Shown here in pieces: positions 1-12,550 of a stretch of DNA of 64,000 nucleotides. The DNA comes from Vitis vinifera (lineage: Eukaryota > Streptophyta > Magnoliopsida > Vitales > Vitaceae), in NCBI RefSeq assembly GCF_030704535.1, contig NC_081822.1:940001-1004000 (forward strand). Direction: 5' to 3'. Each line of letters opens with the position of its first letter. Positions within the stretch are counted from its first letter, which is position 1. The notes below the pieces were generated by a model. That model saw nothing but the letters and a program-made list of their open reading frames with translations. It was not told the DNA's origin and did no database searches. Position numbers and translations under genes: made by a program.

Positions 1-217
1 ATGACATGGACACAATCATGCCTTTGGGATCTACGCAGAGTCACATTGCCACTCTTGACTCATGGGGCCTACGTGGCATTGACTCCACTCATAATTTGAT
101 ATCACTTTTGAGTATGGATTCACATAAAGAGCAATTGCATATCCAATGAATAAAATAAATAGGAAAGAAATAAAGGATTCTCAATGTCTAAGAAAAAAAG
201 TTAAAAAAAAAATAATG

Positions 218-248
<31 letters not shown>

Positions 249-650
249 TTTGCATTTTCATTGAAAAAAATTAGAGAAACTTCATATGTTTTTTTTATAT
301 GTATATTTTTTTTATTTTTAATAAAAGTAAAATATTTTTAAAATAATTTTTTTTTATAAAAGTAAAATATTTTTATAAAAAATATAAATTTACCTTATAT
401 CTTTAAAAAACTTTAAAATTTTAAATACATATTTTTTAAATTTTTTACTTTTTTTTTTCATATAAATTTGTAGAAAATTTTAATTTTATAAATATTTTTT
501 CTAACATTTTTCCAAACTATTTTCTTTGTTTCAAATTTTATCGCAAGCGCATAACATTTCTTTGAAAATCAGAATTTACACCACCTCCCCTTAAAGGAAT
601 ATTCATAAAAGGAGAAAGAAGATATTGCGTGTCAAGAAAATAATTGACCT
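1..650. other. AT-rich intergenic DNA
   Basis: No gene is visible. The stretch is strongly AT-rich with long A and T runs and one trinucleotide repeat. The 5' leader of the BTB gene probably begins somewhere after about position 650, where base composition becomes more balanced. Confidence 0.6.
221..247. repeat. (TTA)n microsatellite
   Basis: About nine uninterrupted TTA/TAT units lie in AT-rich upstream DNA. A similar TTA tract lies in intron 1 of the BTB gene near 2526-2548. Confidence 0.9.
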
Positions 651-1467
651 TGAAACCTGAGACTCGGGTTCGAAAGCTACACACCCACGCTCTGCCGGCC
701 ACGTTTCATTTTACTGCGTCAATAACCATAAGTTTCTCTCTCCACTCACCATCTCTGTAAATTCATTCACAAATGTCTCTTCGTGGTTATGAATTATGAT
801 CAGTTTTTCGGTGACAGAGACCCCTGAATCAGTAATAATGCGGAAAGAAGTTAAATAAGGATACAACCCAGATAAATTCTACAAATAGTTGTTGAATTTT
901 TGAGGTGGATATTGCTCAATTTGCGATATTTTGGTTGTTGTCGTCTCTATTGATTACGTTTTCATTTTGTCTTCTTTCTCGATTTTTCTTGTTGGGTGTC
1001 AATTGGGTTTTCTTGTTAGATATTTTTTTCGTATATTGATTGGAGTGTTGTATACTGAGGATAAGGATGTGGCGTAGGATCGATAGGAACTCTTGTTTGA
1101 ATTGATGTTTGGTCGTTGTTGGGTGATGTGGGATTCTAGCAATTTCTGAGTTTCAGTCAGACAGCGACGAATGAGCTGTGAGTAGATTTTCTGAACCTGT
1201 TTTGTTGTTTTTGTTGACTCAGCTAATACGTCAAGCAAAATTAGGAAATTCCATGTGATTTATTTTCTCATGGTTTGGTGTACTGCTTTGATTCGGTTCG
1301 AATGGATTTTTTTTTTGGAGGACAGGTGTTTGTTTTTTTTCTTCAAAGAGATTAAGGCGGTGTTTCTTTCGGCTATGTGATGTTGTACGAAGTATAAATG
1401 GAGGCGTTTCTCGGTTATTAGTGTGCCCGAAAAATTGAGTGAACAAAGGTAGTTATTATAGGGAGAG

Positions 1468-4400
1468 ATGATTGAGAAGAAGCAGAAGAAGTTTCTTACT
1501 GTGGCACCATTTGAGTGTGCCTGGCGCAAGGACCTGAGGTTTCGGGAAGCTGGGCGAGGCTGTGTGGCATTCGAAGCTTTTGCTCACAATGATGTCACGT
1601 TGGTTTTTCGGGAGAGTGTGGGAAGTCAGCACTACCATTATAAAAGGGATAACAGTCCACACTATACGGTAATTCTTGGTAGTCATCGGAATCGGAGATT
1701 GAAAATTGAGGTGGATGGGAAGACTGTGGTTGATGTGGCAGGGATCGGGCTTTGTTGTTCTTCGGCATTTCAGAGCTATTGGATCAGTATCTATGATGGT
1801 TTGATTAGTATTGGCAAAGGAAGATACCCTTTTCAGAATCTTGTGTTTCAGTGGCTTGATTCCAACCCCAATTGTAGTGTTCAGTATGTTGGCCTAAGTA
1901 GTTGGGATAAACATGTGGGTTATAGAAATGTCAATGTATTGCCATTAACCCATAACCATATATCCCTGTGGCAGCACGTGGATTATGGTGAATATGAAGG
2001 AGGGGAGGATGGTGAAGAGGATTTGGAGGATGAGTATGTGAGCTATGAAAAATGGGGACTCGAAAATTTTCTTGAGAGTTGGGAACTATCTGATATGTTC
2101 TTCATTGTTGGTTTGGAGGAAAGGGCTGTACCGGCTCACAAGGTTATCTTGGGGGCATCTGGTAATTTTTCTTTCACTTCAGCAGATGAAGAGGTTGTCC
2201 AGCTCCCAGGGGTAACCTACCCAGTTCTTCATGCATTCCTTCAATATATCTATACGGGCCAGACCCAGGTATTTTATTTTCCATTCATTCCTCATTTATC
2301 TTCATTCATTTGTCCTTTCTACTGCTTGGATAAGCAAATCACCCTTGGAAGTTGCTAGTTGGTAGGAGAGTTGGTTGTCAATTACCTAGGATCCATTTAG
2401 ATGCACTTGTTGAAGCATGGTGTTTCTGTTTTAAAAGAAGAATAGGAGAACCTCTGAGAATAGCATTAGAGTGACTTGGATTTACTTAGAAGCATAAATG
2501 GAACAAAGCTCATCATTATTCTCGTTGTTATTATTATTATTATTATTATGATCCAGTACAGATATTGTTGTCATTTCATGGAATATTTTATTTTTGTAAT
2601 TTTTTGGTGGCCCCATCCTTTTTTCACATCCCATGTTGTCCACCCTCAGCTGTTATACCTGTTTTGAGTTAAGAAAATAGGGGCATATCAAACCATTCTT
2701 AAGCGTTCCTTATAATTGGCTATAGATACAGCTCCAGATATTGTGAATACCCTTGCTGAATATGGATAATTTAAGTAATATTAAAGAATGGTAATGGCTT
2801 CTTTTTATCATTTGAAAGCAGAACTTTTCAACTTATTAGACAACCGAAAATGTTTGTCCATAGTATCTCTAATTGCACCTGTGCTACACATCTTGACATC
2901 TGACAAATTGATGATTGGTTGTGGTTAGAGCAATGAAACAAAGCATTTGCCTTTGTGATAAATGATTAGGACTCAAAATTTAGGTATGGTTGATGTGAGT
3001 AGTTTAAACTGTATTCGTTATATCTAGTCTGTGCATAAGATAATTCATTTCTTTTGAGGGTAAAGTTACAGTGACATAATCATCTGTTCTAGTAAATATC
3101 TATCACATTTTAAACTTTGTTGCAGAGCTTGAATTTCTAACAGTGCACGTGTCTGCTTGATGCAGATTCCAGAGTCACAACTTGTATCCCTGAGGGCTCT
3201 GAGCTTACAATTTGAAGTGATGCCATTGCTGAAGCAGTGTGAAGAGATTATTGAACGTTTTAAACTGAATAAGAAATTATTTGACTCGGGTAAGAATGTT
3301 GAGATATCATATCCAAATGCTTGGCCCCATTGCTGTACATCTTTCCCATCTGGACTCCCTGTGAATATGCCGAGGCTCAAAAAATTGCATTTTACTGGAA
3401 AGTACTGTGATGTGGACATCTACATTGAGGGTCATGGTCTTGTTGCACAGCCACATAGAATTATCCTTGGTTTATGGAGTGCTCCATTTGCAAAGGTGAG
3501 GTGACTTGATATCTCCACCTCAGTAATGTGCTTTTTGAGATTGACTCTCTCATGTTCCTTGTATATAGTAGGAAATGTACCATTGCAGTCTTTCCTGGGT
3601 TTAGGAACTTCTCAAGCAGGGAAAAAGATGCATGTTATGCAGGATGATTGGATGGTTAGTTGGCATTTTGTCTCAGTGGGTTATAGGATCAACGAACCTT
3701 TAGTAGAATCTTGCAAGATTACTTCTTCCCCCTAGAAATTTATTCACATTGTTTGTAGAAATCAGAAGATACAGAAATGCCTTGCAATTTTTTAGCCAAA
3801 AATCAGCAATTTTAGGGAATTTGCATTTCAACAAGCCTTGAGCAATTTTATGTTTCCTTTTGTTTTTTCTTGCCTTGCTATGGACACTGCTCTTGATCCA
3901 TGATTAAAGATGATACAACCATGCTTGTGGGAATATACATGACATACTTATACAGCATTATTGACATGAAAAATGGCTGGAATAGGTGTAATCAAGACAT
4001 GCCTCTGTAGCTATGCCTCTCTATCTGGTATGTTGGCTCATTCCATGTAATGGAGTTCTATATGGGGTTGTGGTTAGTTTGTGCGTGCATGCGCATGTGT
4101 GTGTCTGAGTTTGTTTGTTTCCTTGCTTTTTTTTCTCTTTCCTCTTTTACGATCTAATAATATCCCTACTGAAGGCAATGGTTGTATTGGCAGATGTTCA
4201 CAAATGGAATGAGTGAGAGCATTTCCTCAAAGGTTTGCCTAAGGGATGTGTCGCCACAAGCATTCAATGCTATGCTTGAATTCATGTATAGTGGCAAACT
4301 CGATATAGATGATACCATGGACACGGGGACTTTGTTACTCCAGCTTCTTCTATTGGCAGATCAATTTGGTGTTGCTCTCTTGCATCAGGAATGCTGCAAA

Positions 4401-7400
4401 ACTCTTTTAGAATGCCTATCAGAGGTAGTATGGTAATCCTTATTTTACCACATATTCTAGTTCATCAATTTTAGTCACAGTTACATTGTTGATCTGTCAT
4501 TATTCCAAAGTACTAGTTGTATGACTAGAATTAAAAGAACGGAGAAGTGACTTGCGGTTTCGAACTTCCGAAAACAAAAGAAGCGACCCTTTTATGAAAA
4601 TGGATTATAATTGATACCTCTCATCTACATATTATATGCAGGGACGGAGTTCTCTAGTGGAAGAAGGTCATACAACAAGACTTTCTCTATTATGCACAAG
4701 TTAAATGGACGGCGAAGCAGAAAGTTTTGGCAAAGTAATTGGGTTGTTGCTTTTGAAGCTAACTTTTGAACTTTGTTGCAGGACTCAGTATGTCCAATTC
4801 TCCAAGTGGTTTCATCAGTTCTGTCATGTAAACTTATTGAAGAAACATGCCTGAGGAAATTTTCAACACACTTCGATTATTACACAACTGCAAGCATTGA
4901 CTTCATCTTGTTAGATCAGACAACTTTTTGCAGTATTATTCAGGTTGGTTTTCACTTTCCAAGAGGTTCACTGATTGGTTTTCCATGAATCGAACTACAT
5001 TTGCTTCCCTGAGGAAATTATAACTGTTCCAATAACTTAAAGAGTGTGAAGATTACTGGTTACTGAAAGTAGAGAAAAAAAAAGAGGAATGGGCGTTAAT
5101 TTCTCATGATGTTGTAGGGGTGGAAATGGTTTCTATCTGGTAAACTGATGTCCTGAAGGAGTTGGAGACACCTTCGGATAGAAATATGGTACCTGTAAGG
5201 AGTTGGAGACACCATTTGGTTCCTTTAAATAGGAATATGATTTATCACTGTGGATTTCAGATAGAAAATCTCCTGCTTCCAAGCCAAATCACACTTCTTC
5301 ATTGGGAGTTGCTTCCTACTACATATTGGAAAATCTATATAACATATGTGGATCATTTCTTAAAATAGAGCTATGCGTTTTGCAGCATCCAGATCTGACT
5401 GTAACGTCTGAGGAAAGAGTTCTCAATGCAATCTTATTGTGGTGTATGCAAGCAAAGGAATTGCATGGGTGGGAGGTAGTGGATGAACTCATAACATATT
5501 CAACTCCTGAACTCCTTTTCAGAGAGAGGCTTCACTCAGTCATTGATTTGTTGCCATTCATACGGTTTCCATTACTGCCATATCCCTTGCTCAAGAAGGT
5601 ATGTTGAACCTGGATATAGATACAGGTGAAGACAAAAGATTTAGAAGCCAATTTGTTTAAGAGAGCAATTGCAATCTTAGCTTGTTTGTTACCATTTATT
5701 AAATTGATTTTGCAGTTGGAGAAGAGCAGCCTTAGCAGACAGATTCCGGTTTTTGATGATCTTGTGAGTTGAACTTTTGTTCTTGCCTATTTTCAGTGCA
5801 TATTGTTTCTGGGAAAAGTTTGAAATTGATGTTATGTTTCTTGAAACAACTACAGGTAAAGGAGGCAATCAATTATGTAGAATTTGGATTGGCAAGGCCA
5901 GAAAATGACCAGTAGTAAGTTTTCACATTGATGTTATTGGAAACTATGAAGAAATAACATAGAAGGTGCTTTTTCATGGGTTAAAATGCTGTTGAATATA
6001 ACATGTAGAATAGAATTTGCTAAATTACTAGGCAAACAACTAGAAACAAGATATCTGTGCCTCATATGGCTAAGATAATACAAGATTTAAAATCTCAAAA
6101 TTTCCATTATTAACTTAGAGATCAAAAAATGGAAGTTCTAGTTTACAATTAAGCCTTATGACCTACTATTCTGTCTTCCAATGAAGGTATAGAAAACTAT
6201 GAAGAAATAGGCTTCACCATGGCTAATGCTTCCATGGCCGCCTCTTGCTCCAAATTCCCGCATCACTATTGCAACCCTTTGATCCACATATGAGTTATGA
6301 CTTTGACCCGGCCACTTATTTTGTGATAGATTCTAAGATTACTGAGATAATGACTTGAACTTGAGACCTCCAGTTGACCAAAACTCTAGCCAATTTTCTT
6401 AGAAACTTAAATAATATTGTCACTTATTTTCTGGTGGATTCTAAGATTACTCAGATAATGACTTGAACCTGAGAACATTGGGTTACCAGAAATTCAATAC
6501 TGAGTTATCAATGTTCTTTAAGACTTAAAATGTTAGGATCTTGACTCACAATGTATAGCACGCTTTAATAAATATAAGTAGTCAAATTTTCCTTGATGGC
6601 TTTAGTTTCTTGTATGGTTAATCTAGCAACTGATTTTTTATTTAATTTAATTAATTTATTTATTTATAATCTTTTTGGTGGGTGCGTTGGCTGAGAATGG
6701 AAGTGGGAAAGGGGGGAATGGTCCTCATGCACCTCAATGTCATCAACTCTCACTTTCTCTGTGTTTTCATGTTCAGAGGGAATCATATCTAACATGGCTT
6801 CACCTTTTTGCAGTGCAAGATTTCAACATAGGCGATCTAGCTTTAAGGAGCTCCAGTACATATGTGATGGGGACAGCAATGGAGTTCTGCACTTTGCAGG
6901 CACATCATATGGGGAACATCAGTGGGTAAATCCCATTCTAGCCAAGGTACACTTTCTGGAATATTCACTGTTTTGAAGCCAACAGAAATTCCTTCATATG
7001 ACTCCTAATGCTCTTAAATTGCATGTATCAGAGGATTACTATTACTGCAAGCAGTCCAACTTCGAGACATACTGACCCAAAGGTTCTAGTCTCAAGGACT
7101 TATCAGGTAGGATAATCTCAATCTTGTGATGCTAATCTTGCATTATAATCTCCTCTGATTGGTTATTGATTTTGAGTTTTTGTGCACTAGGGAACATCTT
7201 TCACTGGGCCTCGAGTTGAAGATGGGAAGAACTGTTCATGGTGGATGGTTGACATTGGCGAAGATCACCAGGTTTTTATCTCTACACATAAATCCCACAA
7301 GCTTCTTACGTTTTGTCATATCAGAAACCATTCTAAAAAAGTTTGCAATACCGTCATGATGTATTGGCTAGAGTTTTCGCTAGTAAAAGAAAAGATAAGG

Positions 7401-7860
7401 GAGGACTTGTAGACGGGTTGGTATCATGACCTTCAACAAATGTCTGGTCTATTTTATCGGTAGTAGTAACATTGGAGATTTTTACTTGGTGCAGCTTATG
7501 TGCAACTATTACACCTTGAGACAGGATGGATCGAGAGCCTATATTAGATTTTGGAATCTTCAGGTAAAGAATGATTCTTTAATCTTTTTTTTTTCCAAGC
7601 AAATAATGGTGCTTAACAAGTAGATTTTATGGATACCACAGGGGTCGTTGGATGGGAAAGCTTGGACAAACTTGAGAGTACATGAGAATGATCAGACAAT
7701 GTGCAAGCCCGGTCAGTATGCATCATGGCCTATAATGGCACCGAATGCTCTACTTCCCTTCAGATTCTTTAGGGTTATTCTGACAGGTCCCACCTCTGAT
7801 GCTTCTAACCCCTGGAACTTCTGCATTTGCTTCCTGGAACTGTACGGCTACTTCCACTAA
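1468..7860 (+). CDS. BTB/POZ-BACK-discoidin protein, At2g30600-like
   Basis: Twelve exons join in frame to about 806 residues: 1468-2268, 3166-3495, 4194-4424, 4782-4943, 5386-5598, 5716-5763, 5856-5914, 6814-6946, 7032-7106, 7191-7271, 7495-7563 and 7642-7860. All introns have GT-AG ends. The length is close to the roughly 809 residues I recall for At2g30600. Residues 1-165 resemble the farnesoic-acid-methyltransferase-like fold found at the N-terminus of that protein. A first BTB domain covers about 205-315 and a second about 345-460, followed by BACK (about 480-590) and a C-terminal F5/8-type C (discoidin-like) domain (about 660-806). BTB-BACK proteins usually bind CUL3 as ubiquitin-ligase adaptors; the substrate is unknown, and CUL3 binding is inferred from the family. 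The first in-frame ATG after a long leader was chosen. The gene is convergent with SmD3. Confidence 0.9.
5155..5232. repeat. Short tandem duplication in BTB gene intron 4
   Basis: Two copies of a unit containing 'aaggagttggagacacc' lie about 41 bases apart between the exons ending at 4943 and starting at 5386. The second copy is partly diverged. No function is evident. Confidence 0.7.
6313..6490. repeat. Diverged tandem repeat in BTB gene intron 7
   Basis: A segment starting 'cacttatttt' and containing 'gattctaagattact' and 'gataatgacttgaac' occurs at 6313-6380 and again at 6421-6490, a period of about 108 bases. The copies differ at several positions, so the duplication is not recent. Confidence 0.75.
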
Positions 7861-8798
7861 TTTGGCTAAATCATATTTACATTTCCCAGTTGTGCGCACT
7901 TGTGATCTTCCTACATTGTTCCAGTAAAGCTAATGAATCTACCCCTAAATTCCTTTTTTCCCTTTCCGTTATCACATCTAATTCACAATCAAGTAATTGA
8001 CTAAACATCATAACTCTTAGATTATCACCCTTTTTCTAATATTGGATCATTCAACATTCTGTTCTGGCCTTTGGCTGAGCTCCTGTTTTAGGATGAAGCA
8101 AAGAGTTCGCCATGAGGTACTCAAACTAGGGCTGGGCTGCTGCCCAACGGAGGGGCTGGGGCTGGAGCTGGGAATGGGGAGGACAGTCCAGCTGCCTGCT
8201 CAATTTTCTGGGCCTACATTTACATGCTGCTTGGGAGCAAAGAAAGTTACGCAAAGAGCTTTTGCTAGTTTCGTAAATAAACACTTTCAGGCTTAACGCA
8301 TACCTCGTTTAGGTGATCATACGCAGGAACCAGCTCAATGGATTTTCAAGAGTGAGCTTCATGGTACCGAACAAAGAGTTGAACAGAACCGCCACCCCAC
8401 CCCAAAACCACAAAAATAAAAATAAAATAAGTAGCAACGATCCGTGCTAAGCTGAGTGCCTTGTTCTATTAGGAATAGAAATCAATTCCTGTAGAACACT
8501 TGAAACATGGAAATTAATCTGAAAGGCCAAACAAACATGATAAAAGGTTAATTCAAATGAAAACGTTAGCAGTCTGGATAACATGCATACAAGGACACAT
8601 AGGCTGGACAAAATATAGGCAATATACTTTCAAATGGAAGGGAGAAAAGGTAGTTATCCATATCCTTGTACAACATTTTTTTTCTTCCTAGTCAACTGAG
8701 AGCCTGGATCTTAATAAGAAGAAAGTACTCAGGCAACTGGCTATAAATAACCTACAAGTTCTGAATGAAGGGCATTTGATTATATTAAGAAAATTCTA
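7861..8798. other. Convergent intergenic region and 3' UTRs
   Basis: This holds the 3' ends of the BTB gene (+) and SmD3 (-). An AATAAA-like word near 8275 could serve BTB polyadenylation. The GC-richer patch at 8120-8220 carries a short open frame with no recognisable protein. No other gene is seen. Confidence 0.5.
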
Positions 8799-11545
8799 TC
8801 ATCTCCGTACTGGTGGCACAACACCCCTACCAGGTGGAGCTCCACGACCAGCTGCCTGAGCCTGCAGAGGAAAATAGAGTTCATATCTGTTAACAAGAGG
8901 ACAATGTTGTATATAATTCAACAATTAATCTCCAGCATCCTGACACATGGCCTTGTTAGATTAAAAAATGTGCCAGCCCACTAGATTTGAAGTCATTTGG
9001 AATCCCAAGTTTCTTTAATGTTAATAGGAGATAACAAATTATAAATAATCTTCACTCTTTCAGAACCAAACCATATACAACAATAACACAAAATTATATG
9101 ACAAGATGACACAGAAACTTACTCTAGCACGCATTGCAACAGCCCTACCCCGGCCAACTCCAAGTGCTGAGCCCTTGCCCTTCAAGAATTTTATGCACTC
9201 GAACATATCAGAAGAGTAGAGAGAAAAAAAAGGTATTTGACTTGGAATCTAATTGATTGTGAATGCATGAGTACCTTGATTCTAGCATCAAGACGCTTGA
9301 ACATTGGAGCATTCTTCAGCATGTCTGGAATGACCATAAACCTGGTGGTATTTCAGGTCAGTTTCAAACAATGAATCTAATAGTGAATAGACCATCTCAT
9401 GTATGGAACAATTTTGATACCTGACTTTGCTGCCTCGGATAAAAACATGCTCAAGCTGTGAAACCTTCCCATCCTGTGGAGGAACTAACAAAATCAGCAA
9501 CTGATGGAAAAAGAGAACATGGATAAGAAGATTCACCTACTGTAAGAGCTTAAAAGCAGGAATGCATCCATTGACATTCAACAACTAACATCAGCATTCA
9601 ACAATAGACAAGGCACATGTGCTTTTAAGGTTGTCATCCAGACCATAGGAAAAGTGAAATTGAAATATTGGTCCTATTTTCCTTTTGATAAAGCTAGATG
9701 AGGAAGAAGAATACTGTATAAAGCCACTTTTACATCAACTCTGATGGCAGGTTTACACCAATAAAAATTGACTCAGTAAGCATCTGATAGTGGCTATAGC
9801 AAAAGATAGAACTGGGTGGCAAAAATATTATTTGTGTCACGATCACAAGCTGATGGAATTAGGTCTTCTTGAGTTGAGTGTTAAATATGAAGGACCACAA
9901 ATATTATGTAAGCAAAGTAACTCATAAAATCTAATACTGCCAATAAGTGAGGATTAACAAAAAGACAAACTGTGAACAAAAATTTAAACAAAATTAAAAT
10001 GAAGATGGAGGTGGGATATCCTATCCTATGTTTGGTTAATAATGGAATAAGATAAGAGGTGTATAACATATCCATCATCTTCCTCATATCCCTTGTACAT
10101 AAGGTTTAATAATCCTATAGGAAGAGGTGGGATACATATATCCCATGGATCATAAATTATTTTCTTTCATTTATTTTCCTCTATTTATTTTAATTTTCTT
10201 TTTTCATGTTAATCACTATGCAAAACAAAAAAAATTAATTAAAAATTAAATTTTGGGTTGGACAATATAATATTTTTTATTTATAAAACTTTAAATATTT
10301 TAATTATTAATATTGTTAATAAAAATTTAAAATTAAAATAAATTGCAAAAAAAATTTCACATTTTTTAAAATACCAAGCAGTATATTAATATTGGGATAA
10401 AATATATTCTTCCTTCTAATTTTTATGCCTTAGCATGTTATAAAATAATTTATTAGATATAATATACTAAAATATCATTATTCAATGAATATGATATATA
10501 TTTTTTTGATAGATATCATTATTCAATGAATATGATATATATCATATCTCATTGGAACTAATACGAATGTAAATAATGAGGATTGTTGGGACAGATGAGA
10601 GGTAACGTGAGAAAGTGAAACCCAAACTTCCACAATGTGGGAAAAACATCCATCTTTCTGAATAGTTCTACAGAAGCCTTAAAATAGGTTTTGTAAGAAT
10701 TGGAAGGAGTATTGCAATGATTTTGAAAACAAGATCTTTATAAGGCCAGTACAGGGTATGATTGTGGCACCAACCATAGAACAAGAAAGCACTATTCAGG
10801 GATTTTATTTTTTTATAACAAACCAAGTGATTTTGAAAATAACAGCATAATCTCCAGGCAATACATTTCGCACACCTTCAGATGAAACTCACATCTCCTA
10901 AAAACTTAAATGGATCCACTTCAAATGGTATGCCCCATCAAATTACAATGCTTCCATTATCACCAAAAATTACAAACTCAAATGTGTTATTCTAGCTGCA
11001 AAGAAATGGCCTCTAGATATCGCCAGGAAAAGAAAAAAAAAATGATGACTAAAGTTAAGGGTTCTTTGTGCAATTTTCAATACATGAAAGTAAGCAATTC
11101 ATTAGGTTTAGCATCAATTTTCAGTATTTTCCATCTTTTTCCCTGTTTCCAAGATCCAAACTTAGTCTTAGGGTTTAGCGGGGATTTAATAATTTAAGAT
11201 ATTTCAGTGCTTGAAGGATCAACAAGGTCTGCATCAACAGTGCGTGATCTAGGGTTTTTTAAAACCGCAGAGATCACAGCACACTAAAGAAGCCAGAAAT
11301 GAGAAATGTGAAGCAAATGAGGAAGAAAGAGACTAAAATTGCAATTTACAGATAATATAGTTTCCATAGTGATGAGAGAGTAGTACCTTGCCGGTGAAGG
11401 TGATGCTTTCAAGCTGACAGTTCCAATTATCTTCGCACTCGATCATGTTTCCTCTGTAAAGCTCACCGCTTTTCAGTTCCACAGTCACCACATGACCCGC
11501 GGCTTCGTGTAGAAGCTTCACAGGTATTCCCAAGCTTCTGCTCAT
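8799..11545 (-). CDS. SmD3: Small nuclear ribonucleoprotein SmD3
   Basis: Five exons on the minus strand join in frame to 132 residues: 11387-11545, 9421-9473, 9275-9341, 9123-9179 and 8799-8861, all GT-AG. The protein is one subunit of the heteroheptameric Sm ring that assembles on U1, U2, U4 and U5 snRNAs in spliceosomes. The N-terminal Sm fold (about residues 5-75) includes '[16 protein letters not shown]' and '[20 protein letters not shown]'. The tail is basic and RG-rich ('[18 protein letters not shown]'), typical of SmD1/D3, whose RG motifs can be arginine-methylated. The length matches plant SmD3 (about 128-131). Intron 1 is long (9474-11386) and repeat-rich. The 5' leader carries a (GA)n tract and telo-box words. 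Confidence 0.96.
10472..10541. repeat. 29-bp perfect direct repeat in SmD3 intron 1
   Basis: A unit running from 'atatcattattc' to 'gatatata' occurs at 10472-10500 and again identically at 10513-10541. It lies in AT-rich DNA (about 10000-10560) that also contains MITE-like words such as 'tcctatgtttggtta' near 10022. Complete element ends could not be defined. Confidence 0.7.
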
Positions 11546-11557
11546 GGCGTTTCCGCT

Positions 11558-11560
<3 letters not shown>

Positions 11561-11594
<34 letters not shown>
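11561..11594. repeat. (TC)17 microsatellite in SmD3 leader
   Basis: Seventeen uninterrupted TC units lie about 16 bases upstream of the SmD3 start codon, read as (GA)n on the gene's strand. Such tracts are common in plant 5' UTRs and promoters and likely vary in length. Confidence 0.95.
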
Positions 11595-11597
<3 letters not shown>

Positions 11598-11613
11598 GTT
11601 TCCCGCCTTCTGC

Positions 11614-11631
11614 AAAACCCTAACCCTAAAC
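11614..11631 (-). promoter_or_regulatory. Tandem telo-box words upstream of SmD3
   Basis: Two AAACCCTA-like words occur in series about 70-85 bases upstream of the SmD3 ATG. The telo box (AAACCCTA) is a known Arabidopsis promoter element of genes for ribosome and translation components. The role here is inferred from position and family. Confidence 0.55.
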
Positions 11632-11649
11632 CTAGGCTCTCTCTAACCT

Positions 11650-12550
11650 AAGCTTCCGGAGTTTCAATGGAGGAGCGTATAGTACAATTGTAGAGGGCCC
11701 TTCATCGTGCCACGTCACTAATTACAGGGGCATTTACGTATTTAAGAAAAATATTAGGGCTACATTAGGCATTTATGATTTGGTGACGTTAAATTCACCA
11801 ACATTCTTTTCCTTTTTATTTTCCTTTTTCGTTGAAGTAAAAGTAAATAAAGAGAGAAAAGACAAAAGATGCTTTATTTCACATAGCCTTTAAGATTTCG
11901 AAGCATGGAGTATGGACTGATACGGTTTGAGTATTAAAATCAAATTCAACCAATCTAATTAATTTTTATGTACTAAAAATTGATTAAACTGATTTAATAA
12001 TAATAATTGATCTTTAAATACTTTATTTCAATTTAGCTCAGTTCGACTAAACTAAATACTTTAAATACTTTCAAATAGTTAACTTAAGAATTTACTCATA
12101 TAACCATTTGTGAAAATGACCCATAAATCATCCAACATGTCATAATAAAACCCTAGAGGAAAAATATCATATTAAAATAAGTATTAATTTCCCTTAAATC
12201 CCTTGAAGCTATGCAACTAGTATTGGTTTCAAATTGTGAAAAAAAATTAGGAAGGTATATTTCAGAATTCTCTAAAAAGAGCAAACTTACACAACGCAAG
12301 CAACAATAGATAGGCAAAAAAAATTTATTTCTCAGCTGGGTGTGACTTACTAGCAGGCAGCTACTAGCAAACACAAAAAATCTGAAATGTCTATCCGAAC
12401 CCAAAGGCTTCATTCCCATCAATCACAATCTTGGCTTTCCTTGATTTTTTTTTTTAGAGAGAATCACACTATACATACAACCGTATAGCTATCAGAAAAT
12501 GCAAAATCCATATTATCAAGAACCCATGTTCAGCACCGGCCAATTTCTGA
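11650..12550. other. Intergenic DNA between SmD3 and TSR1
   Basis: This contains the SmD3 promoter at its left and the 3' flank of TSR1 at its right. The middle is AT-rich and no further gene is recognised. Confidence 0.55.

Noticed and set aside
8042-8296. 84-residue open frame in a GC-richer patch
   Set aside because: It lies in the convergent 3' flank of BTB and SmD3, has no recognisable domain, and is likely UTR.
10008-10150. Complete MITE in SmD3 intron 1
   Set aside because: The words 'gaggtgggatatcc' and 'ggtgggatacatatatccc' suggest one, but the two are in the same orientation and no pair of terminal inverted repeats could be placed.
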